From assembly GCA_023228885.1 (NCBI GenBank), contig JALOAJ010000008.1, positions 22,845 through 86,844 of the forward strand: a DNA stretch of 64,000 nucleotides, given 5' to 3'. Made by a program: the position numbers and the translations under genes. Source of the DNA: Bacillota bacterium (GTDB lineage Bacteria; Bacillota; Clostridia; Monoglobales; Firm-18). Positions 54,881-63,893 of the stretch are shown piece after piece (the first letter of the stretch is position 1; every line of letters starts with the position of its first letter). Below the pieces are notes generated by a model. It did not search any database and had not been told where the DNA came from. It was given only the letters and a program-made list of their open reading frames with translations.

Positions 54881-55432
54881 CTATTTTGCAAGCGTTTTGT
54901 TAAAAAGTTTTTTTCTTATGCCAAAAAACAAAGCGGTATATCTGACAAAAGCAAAAATACTAAACGCTATCGCTATGGCGGACAGTATATATTTAGACGC
55001 ATCGCCAAGCTTTCCGCCAAACAGTATTAACACAAAAAACACAAGATAGAACAAAACGGTTGCAGCCTTACCATACCAATTTGCGCCAATAACAACATCG
55101 CCTTTTTTATAAAGCTTTATTCCGCCCAAAACTAAAATCAGTTCCTTAACAACAAGAAAGCTGAAAATAAGCCACATCACCTTATACCCGCCGAACGCCA
55201 AACAAAATGCAACGGTAATTTGCGTAAGCTTGTCTGCAATAGGGTCAAAGGCAGCGCCCCACTTTGTAACCATATTGTATTTTCTTGCAATGTAACCGTC
55301 TAAAATATCGGTTACGGCGGAAACTGCAAGAATAATTGCAGACACCGCGTTGTTACCTGCAAACAGGTATGTATATGCAAACACGGGAACAAGAATAAAC
55401 CTTGCTATTGTTAACATATTTGGTATATTCAT
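54881..55432 (-). CDS. pgsA: CDP-diacylglycerol-glycerol-3-phosphate 3-phosphatidyltransferase
   Basis: A 183-residue membrane enzyme that makes phosphatidylglycerol phosphate from CDP-diacylglycerol. The CDP-alcohol phosphotransferase motif D-x2-D-G-x2-A-R-x8-G-x3-D-x3-D is complete, from DILDGYIARKYN to DPIADK. About five transmembrane segments. GGGGGAG precedes the ATG; it lies 16 nt after pfkA, in one transcription unit. Confidence 0.93.
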   Translation of the reverse strand: MNIPNMLTIARFILVPVFAYTYLFAGNNAVSAIILAVSAVTDILDGYIARKYNMVTKWGAAFDPIADKLTQITVAFCLAFGGYKVMWLIFSFLVVKELILVLGGIKLYKKGDVVIGANWYGKAATVLFYLVFFVLILFGGKLGDASKYILSAIAIAFSIFAFVRYTALFFGIRKKLFNKTLAK

Positions 55433-55448
55433 TAGTATTATACTCCCC

Positions 55449-56420
55449 CTATATTGAAAGGATTTTAGAAAGCGAAATCAAATCTTCCCTAACGGTATGG
55501 GGCATATTCAAGCCTTCGAAAATATCCACCTCATAAATGCTGCCTTTTTTTATGCCGATAATGCGGTCGCTAACACCGTCTTTTAGCAGTTCCACCGCAT
55601 ATGAGCCCATTTGGCTTGCATACACCCTGTCAACAACGGTTGGGCTGCCGCCGCGCTGAGTATAGCCCAATATAGTTGTCCGCGCCTCAAGCCCTATTGC
55701 CTCTTCTATCCGCTTGTCCAAATCGTCGCTGCCGGCAACTCCCTCTGCAACAATTATAATAAAATGTTTTTTATTCCTTTTGTGCCCCGCATGAATCGGT
55801 TCAATTACATCCCTTTCAAAATCAACCTCTTGTTCCGGAATTAAAACAGTTTCGGCGCCCGTTGCAATGCCGACATTTAACGCTATATTGCCCGATGCCC
55901 TTCCCATCACCTTTATAATGTTGCAACGCTCATGGCTTGTTGCGGTGTCACGTATTTTATCCACCGCCTCTTTCGCGGTGTTTATCGCGGTATCAAAGCC
56001 TATGGTGTATTCGGTGCACGATATGTCGTTATCAATGGTGGCAGGAATGGCAACTGCCGGCATGCCCTCGGCGCATAAATCCCGCGCTCCCCTAAAAGAG
56101 CCGTCTCCGCCTATGACAACTATACCTTCAATGCCAAAATACCTTGCGGTTGAAATACCCCGCCGCACACCTTCCACTTCTTTAAAGTCATCGCTTCTTG
56201 CCGTTTGCAACACCGTGCCGCCTCGATGCATAATATCCGAAACATCTCGGGCGCTCATTTCAAAAATATCGCCATGGATTAAACCTTCATACCCTTTGCG
56301 CACGCCCATAACCTTCATGCCATAGTATTTGCCCGTACGGACAACGGCGCGTATTGCCGCATTCATTCCGGGTGCGTCCCCCCCGCTTGTCAACACGCCT
56401 ATTGTGCTTGCTTTTTGCAT
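55449..56420 (-). CDS. pfkA: ATP-dependent 6-phosphofructokinase
   Basis: A 323-residue glycolytic enzyme, the usual length of bacterial PfkA. Start at ATG 56420 (MQKASTIGVLTSGGDAPGMN). GGDGSFRGA has Gly rather than Asp after GGD, which favours ATP over pyrophosphate as donor; the TIDND catalytic loop is preceded by Ala (PATIDND), a small residue again consistent with ATP use. MGRASGNIALN and GYTQRGGSP are family blocks for fructose-6-phosphate. Sits between a DUF2007-like gene and pgsA. Confidence 0.95.
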   Translation of the reverse strand: MQKASTIGVLTSGGDAPGMNAAIRAVVRTGKYYGMKVMGVRKGYEGLIHGDIFEMSARDVSDIMHRGGTVLQTARSDDFKEVEGVRRGISTARYFGIEGIVVIGGDGSFRGARDLCAEGMPAVAIPATIDNDISCTEYTIGFDTAINTAKEAVDKIRDTATSHERCNIIKVMGRASGNIALNVGIATGAETVLIPEQEVDFERDVIEPIHAGHKRNKKHFIIIVAEGVAGSDDLDKRIEEAIGLEARTTILGYTQRGGSPTVVDRVYASQMGSYAVELLKDGVSDRIIGIKKGSIYEVDIFEGLNMPHTVREDLISLSKILSI

Positions 56421-56513
56421 TCGTACACCCAAAACCTTTCTGCTCACATTTGTCGTTAATCGCGCCAAAATGCTTGGTGTGAGCCTTGCAAAGCATTCTA
56501 CTGCGCTTAGCGG

Positions 56514-56711
56514 TTAAAACCCTATATCTATTATTATATTATGCGCTTCTTCAACCTCGGCGGCGGGCACAAGAATTTCAAAACAGTTATCCCCGTCTTT
56601 GCTTTCCTTGCCGATGGGTTTCAGCTTAACAAGCACTCCCTGCTGTTCAAGGGCTTGCCGCACCTTTTCCGCCATTTCCTTACCTTGGGCCATGTAAACA
56701 ACCGTCCACAT
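56514..56711 (-). CDS. DUF2007-like small protein
   Basis: A 65-residue protein that begins MWTVVYMAQGKEMAEKV and ends EEAHNIIIDIGF, with two beta-alpha units, like the 'putative prokaryotic signal transducing protein' (DUF2007) group that binds an unknown ligand. No catalytic residue. It starts six bases after the mtrB stop, so it is translated with it. Function is not known. Confidence 0.75.
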   Translation of the reverse strand: MWTVVYMAQGKEMAEKVRQALEQQGVLVKLKPIGKESKDGDNCFEILVPAAEVEEAHNIIIDIGF

Positions 56712-56717
56712 ACCTTC

Positions 56718-56948
56718 TCACTCCCCCGACTTAACAATGCCGTGTTTTGTATAAATATCCGCATCGCCTCGTATTTTCATTGCCGAAGTGTTTTCGGTAA
56801 ATTGAGCGATATATACCTCGCCTTTGTCAAGCTTTTCGGTGTGATGAAAACGGGTATCCTTGCCGCGGGTCAAACCTATGATGCTAACGCCGTCCTCTTT
56901 GGCGCGCACTGCAATATAATCATTTGCCGAATTATCATCATTAGCCAA
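56718..56948 (-). CDS. mtrB: Trp RNA-binding attenuation protein (TRAP)
   Basis: A 76-residue protein matching Bacillus TRAP through most of its length: VSIIGLTRGKDTRFHH, EKLDKGEVYIAQFTENTSAMKIRG. The RNA-contact Lys and Arg positions (KGEV and MKIRG) and the tryptophan-pocket residues near GKDTRFHH and FTENTSA are kept. TRAP forms an 11-mer ring that binds (G/U)AG repeats of trp leader RNA when loaded with Trp. The start is TTG, after GAAAGGATG. It sits between dnaE and a DUF2007-like gene, far from folE (mtrA) as found in Bacillus. No trp genes or anti-TRAP are in the window. Confidence 0.93.
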   Translation of the reverse strand: MANDDNSANDYIAVRAKEDGVSIIGLTRGKDTRFHHTEKLDKGEVYIAQFTENTSAMKIRGDADIYTKHGIVKSGE

Positions 56949-57004
56949 AATTTAATCATCCTTTCTGCCGATAAACTACATTTTATAACATTTCGCAAAA
57001 AAAA

Positions 57005-60000
57005 TCAACAGTTTCTTTTTTGGAGCACAACATCGCTGCCTTTACCAAGGATTTTTTTGATTTCCTCGCTTAGCGTTTTACACGGTGAAACATTAAATCG
57101 TTTGGGTGCGCAGACTGTTTGCTTATCCTTTTCAAAATATAAATATACGGGGGTATCGCCGCCAAACACCAATAGCAGGTCGGTCAGCCTTGAAAGCTGT
57201 TGGTTAAAACTCTTTGGTATTTTTATATAATATCGACACTCGTCTTGCTTTTCCTTTGAAATTTCATAAGCGCCGTCCAGTATAATCTTCGGCGCCTCCT
57301 CCTCCTTCGCGCTTACCCTTCCCGAAACCGAAATAACCGAATCTGTTTTTAATATATCATCAAATGTTAAAAGATTTTTCGGAAATACAATAATTTCTGT
57401 TTGCCCCGTCAAATCTTCAAGGGTAACAAACGCCATCTCGTCATCATTTTTAGTATATTTTCTTACCTTTTGCGTAACCACACCTGCAACGCGAACCCTT
57501 TGCCCGTCTTTTACAACGCCTCCGCTTTGCTCTGCAAAACTTTCATTTATTTTGCCAATGGTCGTGCTGCTGTTTTTTAATATTTCGTTTTTGTAATTAT
57601 CAAGCGGATGCCCCGATAGATAAATACCGGCAACTTCCTTTTCCATCGTCAAAAGCTCACGCCGTGCAAATTCAGCAATATTCGGCAACTCGTCAGCAGA
57701 ATTGCCATCATCAATAAGCGATACTTGTCCAAAAAGATTGGCCCGCGCTTCGGACGACACCTCATCGGAAAGTTTTTCAAACACCGAAAGGTATTGGCTT
57801 CGGTACCCGCCCAAGCTGTCAAACGCGCCAGCCATTATAAGCGCTTCAAACGCCCGTTTGTTCAGCCCCTTGTCGTTTGTGCGCCGGCAAAAGTCAGACA
57901 AGCTTTTATACTTCCCCGCCGCGCGCTCTTGCACTATTTGCTCTACAAAACTTTTGCCGACATTTTTAACAGCGGCAAGCCCGAAGGATATATTTTCTCC
58001 CTTTGCGGCAAACATAGAGCCGCTTTCGTTTATATCCGGCGCAAGCAGCCGTATGCCAAGCCTGTTCATTTCGCCTATATACTGGGTAACCTTTGACATA
58101 TCGTCTATATGAGCGGTTAGCAAAGCCGCCATAAACTGAGTGGGGTAAAAGGTTTTTAACCATGCAGTTTGATACGCTATTTGCGCGTATGCCGCCGCAT
58201 GCGACTTATTAAACGCATATTTGGCAAAATCAATCATATCATCAAATATGGCAGATGCGTCAACCTCACCCACACCGTTTTTTACAGCGCCTTCAACTTC
58301 GCCATCGCCATAAATAAAGCTTTTTCGCTCTCGCTCCATAACATCGCTTTTTTTCTTGCTCATCGCCCTGCGCAAAATATCCGCCCTGCCAAGGGAATAA
58401 CCCGCAAGCGTTTGCACTATTTGCATGACCTGCTCTTGATACACTATACAGCCGTAAGTCACCTTTAGTATAGGTTCAAGCAGCGGATGTTTATATTTTA
58501 TTAGTTTTTCATCGTTTTTGTTCCTTAAATAGGTTGGTATCGAATCCATAGGACCGGGGCGGTAAAGCGATATTCCCGCAATAATATCCTCAAGGTTTTT
58601 TGGACAAAGTTCCCGCATAAAAGCTTTCATGCCCTTGCTTTCAAGCTGAAACACACCGTCCGTATTTCCGGACGATATCAATTCGTAAACCTCCGGAGCA
58701 TCTGTTTTTATATTAATATCTATGCCCTGTTCTTTAAGATTATTAATCGTTTGCGATATAATTGTAAGGTTTCTAAGCCCTAAAAAATCCATCTTCAACA
58801 AACCAAGTTCTTCAAGCGTTGTCATGGTAAACTGCGTAACAACAACATCCTCCGAAAGGGCAAGCGGCACATGGTCGCTAACCTCGCCTTTCGTTATAAC
58901 CACGCCCGCCGCATGGGTCGAGGCATGGCGGGGCAGCCCTTCAAGTTCTTTTGCAACATCAATTACCCGACGAGCCGTTTCGCTTTCTTCATATAGCTTT
59001 CCGAACGCCTTGTTGATTTTCAAAGCGTTTTCAAGGGTTTGGTTTATGTCGCTTGGTATCATTTTGGCTATGGCGTCAACCTCGGCATACGAAATATCAA
59101 GCACTCGCCCAACATCACGCACCGCTTGGCGCGCCTTCATTGTGCCAAAGGTAATTATTTGCGCGACATGGGTTTTTCCATACTTTTGTACGACATAATC
59201 TATAACCTCGCCCCGCCGCTCATAATCAAAATCTATATCTATATCCGGCATTGTTACACGCTGCGGGTTTAAAAAGCGCTCAAAAATCAAATCATATTTT
59301 ATTGGGTCAATATCCGTTATCCCCAAGCAATACGAAACAAGGCTGCCTGCGGCGCTCCCCCGCCCGGGGCCTACATAAATGCCCTTTTCCTTGGCATACC
59401 GTATAAAGTCCCAAACAATGAGAAAATAATCAATAAAGCCCATGCTTTTAATCATTTCAAGCTCATAATCAAGCCTTTTCACATTTGATTCTGCCGTATT
59501 GCCATACTTTTCGGCAAGCCCGCTGCGGCATAAGCTTTGCAATTTTTCAAAAGGGGCTGTGTTCTTTGGAAGGTCAAACTTAGGCAAGCGATATTTCCCA
59601 AACTCCGGACGGACATCACACATCTGCGCAATTTTAATGGTGTTTGATATTGCGTTAGGGAATCGGCTGAAAAGCTGTGACATTTCGTCATGGCTTTTTA
59701 AATAAAATTCTTCTCCTTGGAATTTTAGCCGATCGCTGCTATAAATTGTTTTGCCCATTTGTATGCACATTAAAACATCTTGGAATTGCGCATCTCTTTT
59801 TTCAATGTAATGAACATCGTTTGTTGCGACAAGCTCAACTCCATACTCCGCCGCCAACCTTGCAAGAGTGCCCGCAACCTTTACTTCCTCGGCGATGCCA
59901 TGGTCTTGCAGTTCAAGAAAGAAGTTTTCTTTTCCGAATATGCCGACATATTCCGAAATTAAAAGCCGTGCGGATTGTATATCGTTATTTAAAATTGCCT

Positions 60001-60433
60001 TTGGTATTTCTCCCTCAATGCAAGCCGAAAGGCATATAAGCCCCTTGGAAAACTCTCGCAGCACCGCTTTATCAACCCGAGGTTTAACATAAAACCCATC
60101 CGTGTGCGCAAGGCTGACAATTTTAACAAGGTTTTTATAGCCTTCGTTATCCTTTGCAAGCAAAACAAGGTGACTGCGCTTATAGTCCTCCTCATATGTT
60201 TTATCATGCATACTGCGCGCCGCCACATAAACCTCGCACCCTATTATTGGCTTTATTCCTGCCTTTTCCGCCTCTTTATAAAACTCCATAGCGCCATACA
60301 TTACGCCGTGGTCGGTAATTGCAATCGCCTTTTGTCCAAGCTTTTTGGCATGGGAAATAAGCTTGTCAATTCGGCACGCACCGTCAAGCAAGCTGTATGC
60401 CGTATGCACATGAAGGTGAACAAAGTCGCCCAT
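57005..60433 (-). CDS. dnaE: DNA polymerase III alpha subunit DnaE
   Basis: A 1142-residue replicative polymerase of the DnaE type. The N-terminal PHP domain opens with LHVHTAYSLLDGA (H-x-H), the palm has the catalytic acids in PDIDIDFDYERRGEV, and the DNA-binding HhH, OB-fold (GVVTQKVRKYTKNDDEMAFV) and a short C-terminal region follow. Length is normal. The ATG lies seven bases after the whiA stop. As Clostridia also use PolC, DnaE may extend primers or work with PolC; that is not seen here. Confidence 0.97.
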   Translation of the reverse strand: MGDFVHLHVHTAYSLLDGACRIDKLISHAKKLGQKAIAITDHGVMYGAMEFYKEAEKAGIKPIIGCEVYVAARSMHDKTYEEDYKRSHLVLLAKDNEGYKNLVKIVSLAHTDGFYVKPRVDKAVLREFSKGLICLSACIEGEIPKAILNNDIQSARLLISEYVGIFGKENFFLELQDHGIAEEVKVAGTLARLAAEYGVELVATNDVHYIEKRDAQFQDVLMCIQMGKTIYSSDRLKFQGEEFYLKSHDEMSQLFSRFPNAISNTIKIAQMCDVRPEFGKYRLPKFDLPKNTAPFEKLQSLCRSGLAEKYGNTAESNVKRLDYELEMIKSMGFIDYFLIVWDFIRYAKEKGIYVGPGRGSAAGSLVSYCLGITDIDPIKYDLIFERFLNPQRVTMPDIDIDFDYERRGEVIDYVVQKYGKTHVAQIITFGTMKARQAVRDVGRVLDISYAEVDAIAKMIPSDINQTLENALKINKAFGKLYEESETARRVIDVAKELEGLPRHASTHAAGVVITKGEVSDHVPLALSEDVVVTQFTMTTLEELGLLKMDFLGLRNLTIISQTINNLKEQGIDINIKTDAPEVYELISSGNTDGVFQLESKGMKAFMRELCPKNLEDIIAGISLYRPGPMDSIPTYLRNKNDEKLIKYKHPLLEPILKVTYGCIVYQEQVMQIVQTLAGYSLGRADILRRAMSKKKSDVMERERKSFIYGDGEVEGAVKNGVGEVDASAIFDDMIDFAKYAFNKSHAAAYAQIAYQTAWLKTFYPTQFMAALLTAHIDDMSKVTQYIGEMNRLGIRLLAPDINESGSMFAAKGENISFGLAAVKNVGKSFVEQIVQERAAGKYKSLSDFCRRTNDKGLNKRAFEALIMAGAFDSLGGYRSQYLSVFEKLSDEVSSEARANLFGQVSLIDDGNSADELPNIAEFARRELLTMEKEVAGIYLSGHPLDNYKNEILKNSSTTIGKINESFAEQSGGVVKDGQRVRVAGVVTQKVRKYTKNDDEMAFVTLEDLTGQTEIIVFPKNLLTFDDILKTDSVISVSGRVSAKEEEAPKIILDGAYEISKEKQDECRYYIKIPKSFNQQLSRLTDLLLVFGGDTPVYLYFEKDKQTVCAPKRFNVSPCKTLSEEIKKILGKGSDVVLQKRNC

Positions 60434-60440
60434 TTGCTTT

Positions 60441-61319
60441 TTATTTCCTTTCGTTTGCCATTTGAATTATGCGTCTCATTCTGTGATTGACGCCGGATTT
60501 TGTTATTCCCAACTCTGCGGCAAAATCAGACAATGCCGCTTCAGGGTTTTCAAGCCTCATTTTAGCAAGCTGCGCAAGTTGAGGCGGCAAATTATCCAGC
60601 CCTATCTTTTTATCAAGAGCCAAAATTGCGTGCTTTTGCGCAACCGATGCCTCTGCCCTCTTTTCGGAGTTTGCGTTTTCGCAATTTACAAGCCGATTTG
60701 TAGTGTTGCGAAGTTCCTTTTCGATTTTGATGTTCACAAAACCCATCATGCAAGCGTGTGCAGACAAAACGGCAAGCAAATCTTCAATTTGCCCGCTCTC
60801 TTTGATATAAAAAACATAATTTCCTTTTCTGTTTACAACCTTGACCATTATCCCAAACGAGCAAAGCAACTTGGAAAACCCATCGCTTATTCCAAATCGG
60901 CTTGTTACAAATTCCGCATGATAGCCCTTTAGCGGGTCGGAAATTGAGCCTCCGCCCAAAAAAGCGCCTTGAACAAATGCCCTTTTACAACATTCGCGGC
61001 GCACAATACTGCTGTCAATTCTAATCGGCACAGATGAAAGCTTCATATCCCTTAGCACCTTTGTTGCCTCTGCGCCAAACAGGCTTATACTATAAATCCC
61101 GCCTGCGCTTTTTGTCGTTTCCGCACTTAAATGATACAAATGCTTTATAAGGGAAACGGCTTGGTTTAACACCGCTTTGCTTTCTGTTTTTATAATTAGA
61201 GAGTTAACCCTAATATGTGCGGCAAAGCACACAATCCCTGCAAGTTGCGCCCGAGCGCAACAAATGCTTTCAATTTCCTGCTTACAGATTTCATTTTTTA
61301 CCTTCGAGGCAAAAGTCAT
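60441..61319 (-). CDS. whiA: DNA-binding protein WhiA
   Basis: A 292-residue protein. Start at ATG 61319 (MTFASKVKNEIC), with GGGTGATTG upstream; a TTG four codons earlier is less likely. The N-terminal LAGLIDADG-like domain has AFVQGAFLGGGSI, and the C-terminal helix-turn-helix is DFAAELGITKSGVNHRMRRI. WhiA influences cell division and chromosome segregation in Gram-positives. The usual yvcJ-yvcK partners are not adjacent; dnaE follows instead. Confidence 0.95.
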   Translation of the reverse strand: MTFASKVKNEICKQEIESICCARAQLAGIVCFAAHIRVNSLIIKTESKAVLNQAVSLIKHLYHLSAETTKSAGGIYSISLFGAEATKVLRDMKLSSVPIRIDSSIVRRECCKRAFVQGAFLGGGSISDPLKGYHAEFVTSRFGISDGFSKLLCSFGIMVKVVNRKGNYVFYIKESGQIEDLLAVLSAHACMMGFVNIKIEKELRNTTNRLVNCENANSEKRAEASVAQKHAILALDKKIGLDNLPPQLAQLAKMRLENPEAALSDFAAELGITKSGVNHRMRRIIQMANERK

Positions 61320-61379
61320 ACAATCACCCAAATAAAAAACAATTATTCATGCTTTGTTAAATAGTATCCCTTAATCTAT

Positions 61380-61461
61380 GCGCCTGCAGGCGCGGGTTCT
61401 AATGTAATGTATCTTGAAATTCGCTTACGCTCATTAAGACTAAATTCGCTTACGCTCATTA
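61380..61461. repeat. Extragenic GC palindrome and 20-bp direct repeat
   Basis: GCGCCTGCAGGCGC (61380-61393) is a perfect 14-bp palindrome in an AT-rich spacer. The 20-mer AAATTCGCTTACGCTCATTA is repeated exactly at 61417-61436 and 61442-61461, 25 bp apart. The pair lies between whiA and the SspF-like gene. I see no matching copies elsewhere in the window. Confidence 0.8.
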
Positions 61462-61474
61462 TAACATTAAATTA

Positions 61475-61506
61475 AAAAAATGGCAACCAAGAGGCTGCCA
61501 TTTTTT
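61475..61506 (-). terminator. Terminator after the SspF-like gene
   Basis: An 11-bp stem (61475-61485 with 61496-61506) with a ten-base loop, A-run and T-run on both sides. It stands 41 bases after the SspF-like gene and would also stop transcription in the plus direction. Confidence 0.85.
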
Positions 61507-61546
61507 ATAATTGCAGGGACTGCTTATAATGCCTGCACGGTAGGAA

Positions 61547-61714
61547 TTAATCTTTTGAAATACTGCGCTCGGCTATTTCGATTGCCTTTGAAACAATGTT
61601 TCCACAATCTCGGGAGCTTACTTTCCCCCAGCCTTCTTGCTTAACAATGTCATACACTCCAAGCTCTTTTGCAATCTCTTCCTTTAACTTTTCAGACATC
61701 TTAGGCGCACTCAT
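61547..61714 (-). CDS. Small acid-soluble spore protein, SspF-like
   Basis: A 55-residue protein. It has the alpha/beta SASP-like core LKEEIAKELGVYDIV, the block KQEGWGKVSSRDCGN and the helical end VSKAIEIAERS, close to SspF of Bacillus (which has EGWG and KRAIEIAE). SASPs coat spore DNA and protect it. One unusual feature is a Cys in SRDCGN where Ala is common. A perfect GGGAGGA site lies seven bases before the ATG. Expected to be forespore-expressed; the promoter was not recognised with confidence. Confidence 0.92.
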   Translation of the reverse strand: MSAPKMSEKLKEEIAKELGVYDIVKQEGWGKVSSRDCGNIVSKAIEIAERSISKD

Positions 61715-61730
61715 TTATCATTCCTCCCGC

Positions 61731-61750
61731 TGTTATTGTTTACAATAACA
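61731..61750. promoter_or_regulatory. 20-bp palindrome ahead of the SspF-like gene
   Basis: TGTTATTGT and ACAATAACA (61731-61739, 61742-61750) are exact inverted copies around two T. The loop is too short for an RNA hairpin, so a dimeric DNA-binding protein is likelier. It lies within 20-40 bases of the start codon, overlapping where a promoter would be. Confidence 0.5.
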
Positions 61751-61832
61751 ACGGCAAATAAACGAGCAAATTTATGCAACCCACATCGTCAATTAAACAT
61801 ATAACGACAGTTTCAAATTAAAAATTTGCTTT

Positions 61833-63215
61833 TTAAATAGTTAATGTTCCGTTTTCGTCCTCAAGCAAAATCAGTATTTTTTCTTCGTTCCCGTTTTCAA
61901 CATTTACATAAACTAAAAAGTTTTTGTCGTTTACTGTGCCTTTTACCTCAAAGCAAAAAACTTCTTTTCCGTCGTCAAGCGGTATCATTGCCCTGTTTAC
62001 CGTTGACACATCAATGGACGGGGCGACTTTTCCCCGCGCCTCCGTTTCGTCTAACACCACGGCGGGAATTGCCCTTCTGTCTAAATGATTGGTTATATAG
62101 CCCTGTGACTCGAACCCTAAAATGTCACCGTTGTCCAAAGCAACCTTCACTTTAATTAGGTCGGTATAAATTACAAAATCGTCTTGCTTGTACGCATAAT
62201 TTATCAGCACAGCATTGCCTTCTTTTTGGTAGTAGCTTTCATGCATGCTTTCAAAGCCGTTAGACATGAGCAAATCCCTTGCCGCAAGCGCCGCGTCTTC
62301 AACGCTGAGTTGCGCTTCCTCCGGCTGTCTTTCATCCAGCATCAGCAACACATAACCGCCGTTTCTGGTAACCTCGGTAAATATTTGGCGATTATCTTGA
62401 GTGGTAACGGTGCACGCATAGGTGGTGATGTTACTGTTTCCTTCACCTGTTACTTCAACCGAGGCAACCCTGTCTGCGCCGATGAAGTCTGTTATTTTTG
62501 CCTTTGCATCGTCTTCGCTTATTTCGGGCACGCCTTCCGTCATGCGTGGTTGCCTGTCTCGTATATGTTCGGAAAAAGGTCCGTCATAAATGAGGGATGC
62601 ATACTCTGAAAAGCCGTCCTCTACCTGCGTCATGCTGTTTTCAAATGTTTCAACATCACCGCCCCCTATCTTGGATGTTATTCCTTTAAATTCCCCAAAC
62701 CTAAGCACGCCGGCAAACATTTCACTTTCCATTTGAACAAGCCTTTCATTTAGGCTTGCCGAATGTTGTTGCAATTCCAAAAGTCCGTCAACTTCTTGTT
62801 TTGACAGCGGTTGCCCGCTTTCGGCTTTTTTCGATAAGGAATATGTGTAATCGCCCACTTGGGATAAAAACTTTGCGGTATTGTCAAGTTCGGTATTGGA
62901 AATAGGCAGTTGACCCAAATTTGCCTGTGCAAACGCGGCTTGCCTCCACAAATCAACCGCAAGCGATGAAAGCTGCGTGGGGGAATTTGCAACCACCGCC
63001 TTTGTAAGCGTCGAATCTAAATTGTTCACATAATGCACAAGCTCTGTAAATGCACGCCGATAACCGTTTTCTACTTTGTCGCGAAAGTCAATCGAGCGTT
63101 TATATTGATATATGCCAAAACCGGCAATAATCGCCATAACCACAAGCACAATGCTATACATGTGACGGTCTGAAAGCCTGCTTTTAAAGTCGTTAAACTT
63201 ATCTTTAATTTTCAT
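61833..63215 (-). CDS. ypeB: Spore germination protein YpeB
   Basis: A 460-residue membrane-anchored protein. One transmembrane segment (about 20-38, SIVLVVMAIIAGFGIY) is followed by a helical region and PepSY-like domains toward the C-terminus (DDAKAKITDFIG, SVEDAALAARDLL). YpeB is required to deposit and hold the cortex-lytic enzyme SleB in the dormant spore and is degraded on germination. It lies 62 nt downstream of sleB in the classic pair. An ATG follows an ACGGGG site. Confidence 0.93.
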   Translation of the reverse strand: MKIKDKFNDFKSRLSDRHMYSIVLVVMAIIAGFGIYQYKRSIDFRDKVENGYRRAFTELVHYVNNLDSTLTKAVVANSPTQLSSLAVDLWRQAAFAQANLGQLPISNTELDNTAKFLSQVGDYTYSLSKKAESGQPLSKQEVDGLLELQQHSASLNERLVQMESEMFAGVLRFGEFKGITSKIGGGDVETFENSMTQVEDGFSEYASLIYDGPFSEHIRDRQPRMTEGVPEISEDDAKAKITDFIGADRVASVEVTGEGNSNITTYACTVTTQDNRQIFTEVTRNGGYVLLMLDERQPEEAQLSVEDAALAARDLLMSNGFESMHESYYQKEGNAVLINYAYKQDDFVIYTDLIKVKVALDNGDILGFESQGYITNHLDRRAIPAVVLDETEARGKVAPSIDVSTVNRAMIPLDDGKEVFCFEVKGTVNDKNFLVYVNVENGNEEKILILLEDENGTLTI

Positions 63216-63277
63216 TTTAAGCCCCGTTCCTGCCGCGCAAATTTATTTTATCGCACGTGCAATTTATTTTTCTTAAA

Positions 63278-63754
63278 TTACTTGGCAAACACATGCTTGC
63301 CAATCGTTTTTAACACTTCCCTGCTGTAAATCCATTGGTTTGTCGCCTTTGCGGGGTTATAATAATATATCGCCCCGCCTGTGGGGTCTGCCCCGTTCAT
63401 TGCCTCACGGCACGCCTGGAACACTTGAGAAGCCTCATCAATCGGAACATTAATTTGACCGTCTGACACCGCAGTAAACGCTTGCGGTTGGTATATTACG
63501 CCGCTTATCGTGTTTGGAAAGGACGGATGCCCCACCCTATTTAAAATAACAGCCGCAACCGCAACTTGCCCTATATATGGTTCGCCCCTTGATTCGCCAT
63601 TTACGCATCTGGCAAGAAGCTGCGTGTCATTGTTCGTTTGCGAGCCGCCCGAATCGCCCGCCGTTGGGCTGACATCTTTATTTGCCAGGCTAAACAAAAA
63701 AACCAACCCGGCTGTTATAAAAAAGGATAATATAATTAATTTTGTTCTGTCCAA
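63278..63754 (-). CDS. sleB: Spore cortex-lytic enzyme SleB-like hydrolase
   Basis: A 158-residue protein. I start at TTG 63754 (MDRTKLIILSFFITAG), eight bases after AAAGGAG. A short signal/anchor segment is followed by a Hydrolase_2 catalytic domain: CVNGESRGEPYIGQVAVAAVILNR with the catalytic Glu in GESRGEP, and GAIYYYNPAKAT. SleB is a lytic transglycosylase acting on cortex peptidoglycan. The peptidoglycan-binding N-terminal domain of Bacillus SleB is missing. Followed by ypeB. Confidence 0.92.
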   Translation of the reverse strand: MDRTKLIILSFFITAGLVFLFSLANKDVSPTAGDSGGSQTNNDTQLLARCVNGESRGEPYIGQVAVAAVILNRVGHPSFPNTISGVIYQPQAFTAVSDGQINVPIDEASQVFQACREAMNGADPTGGAIYYYNPAKATNQWIYSREVLKTIGKHVFAK

Positions 63755-63893
63755 AGATAATTCTCCTTTCAAGATGGAAATGCAAATTTATCGTTGAACT
63801 TATTTTTAACAAAATCTATATAATTATTCCTTTATCGAACATACTGAATAAGCCTTTCAAAAAAGGTTATAATATGATATGAGATAATACATT
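63755..63893. other. Spacer upstream of sleB
   Basis: AT-rich 139 bp. A small hairpin-like CCTTT/AAAGG lies near 63852-63866. I saw no sigma-G promoter of convincing quality and no other gene. Confidence 0.4.

Noticed and set aside
56541..57230. 229-codon plus-strand frame across the DUF2007, mtrB and dnaE ends
   Set aside because: It runs opposite three supported genes and across their intergenic gaps; no motif.
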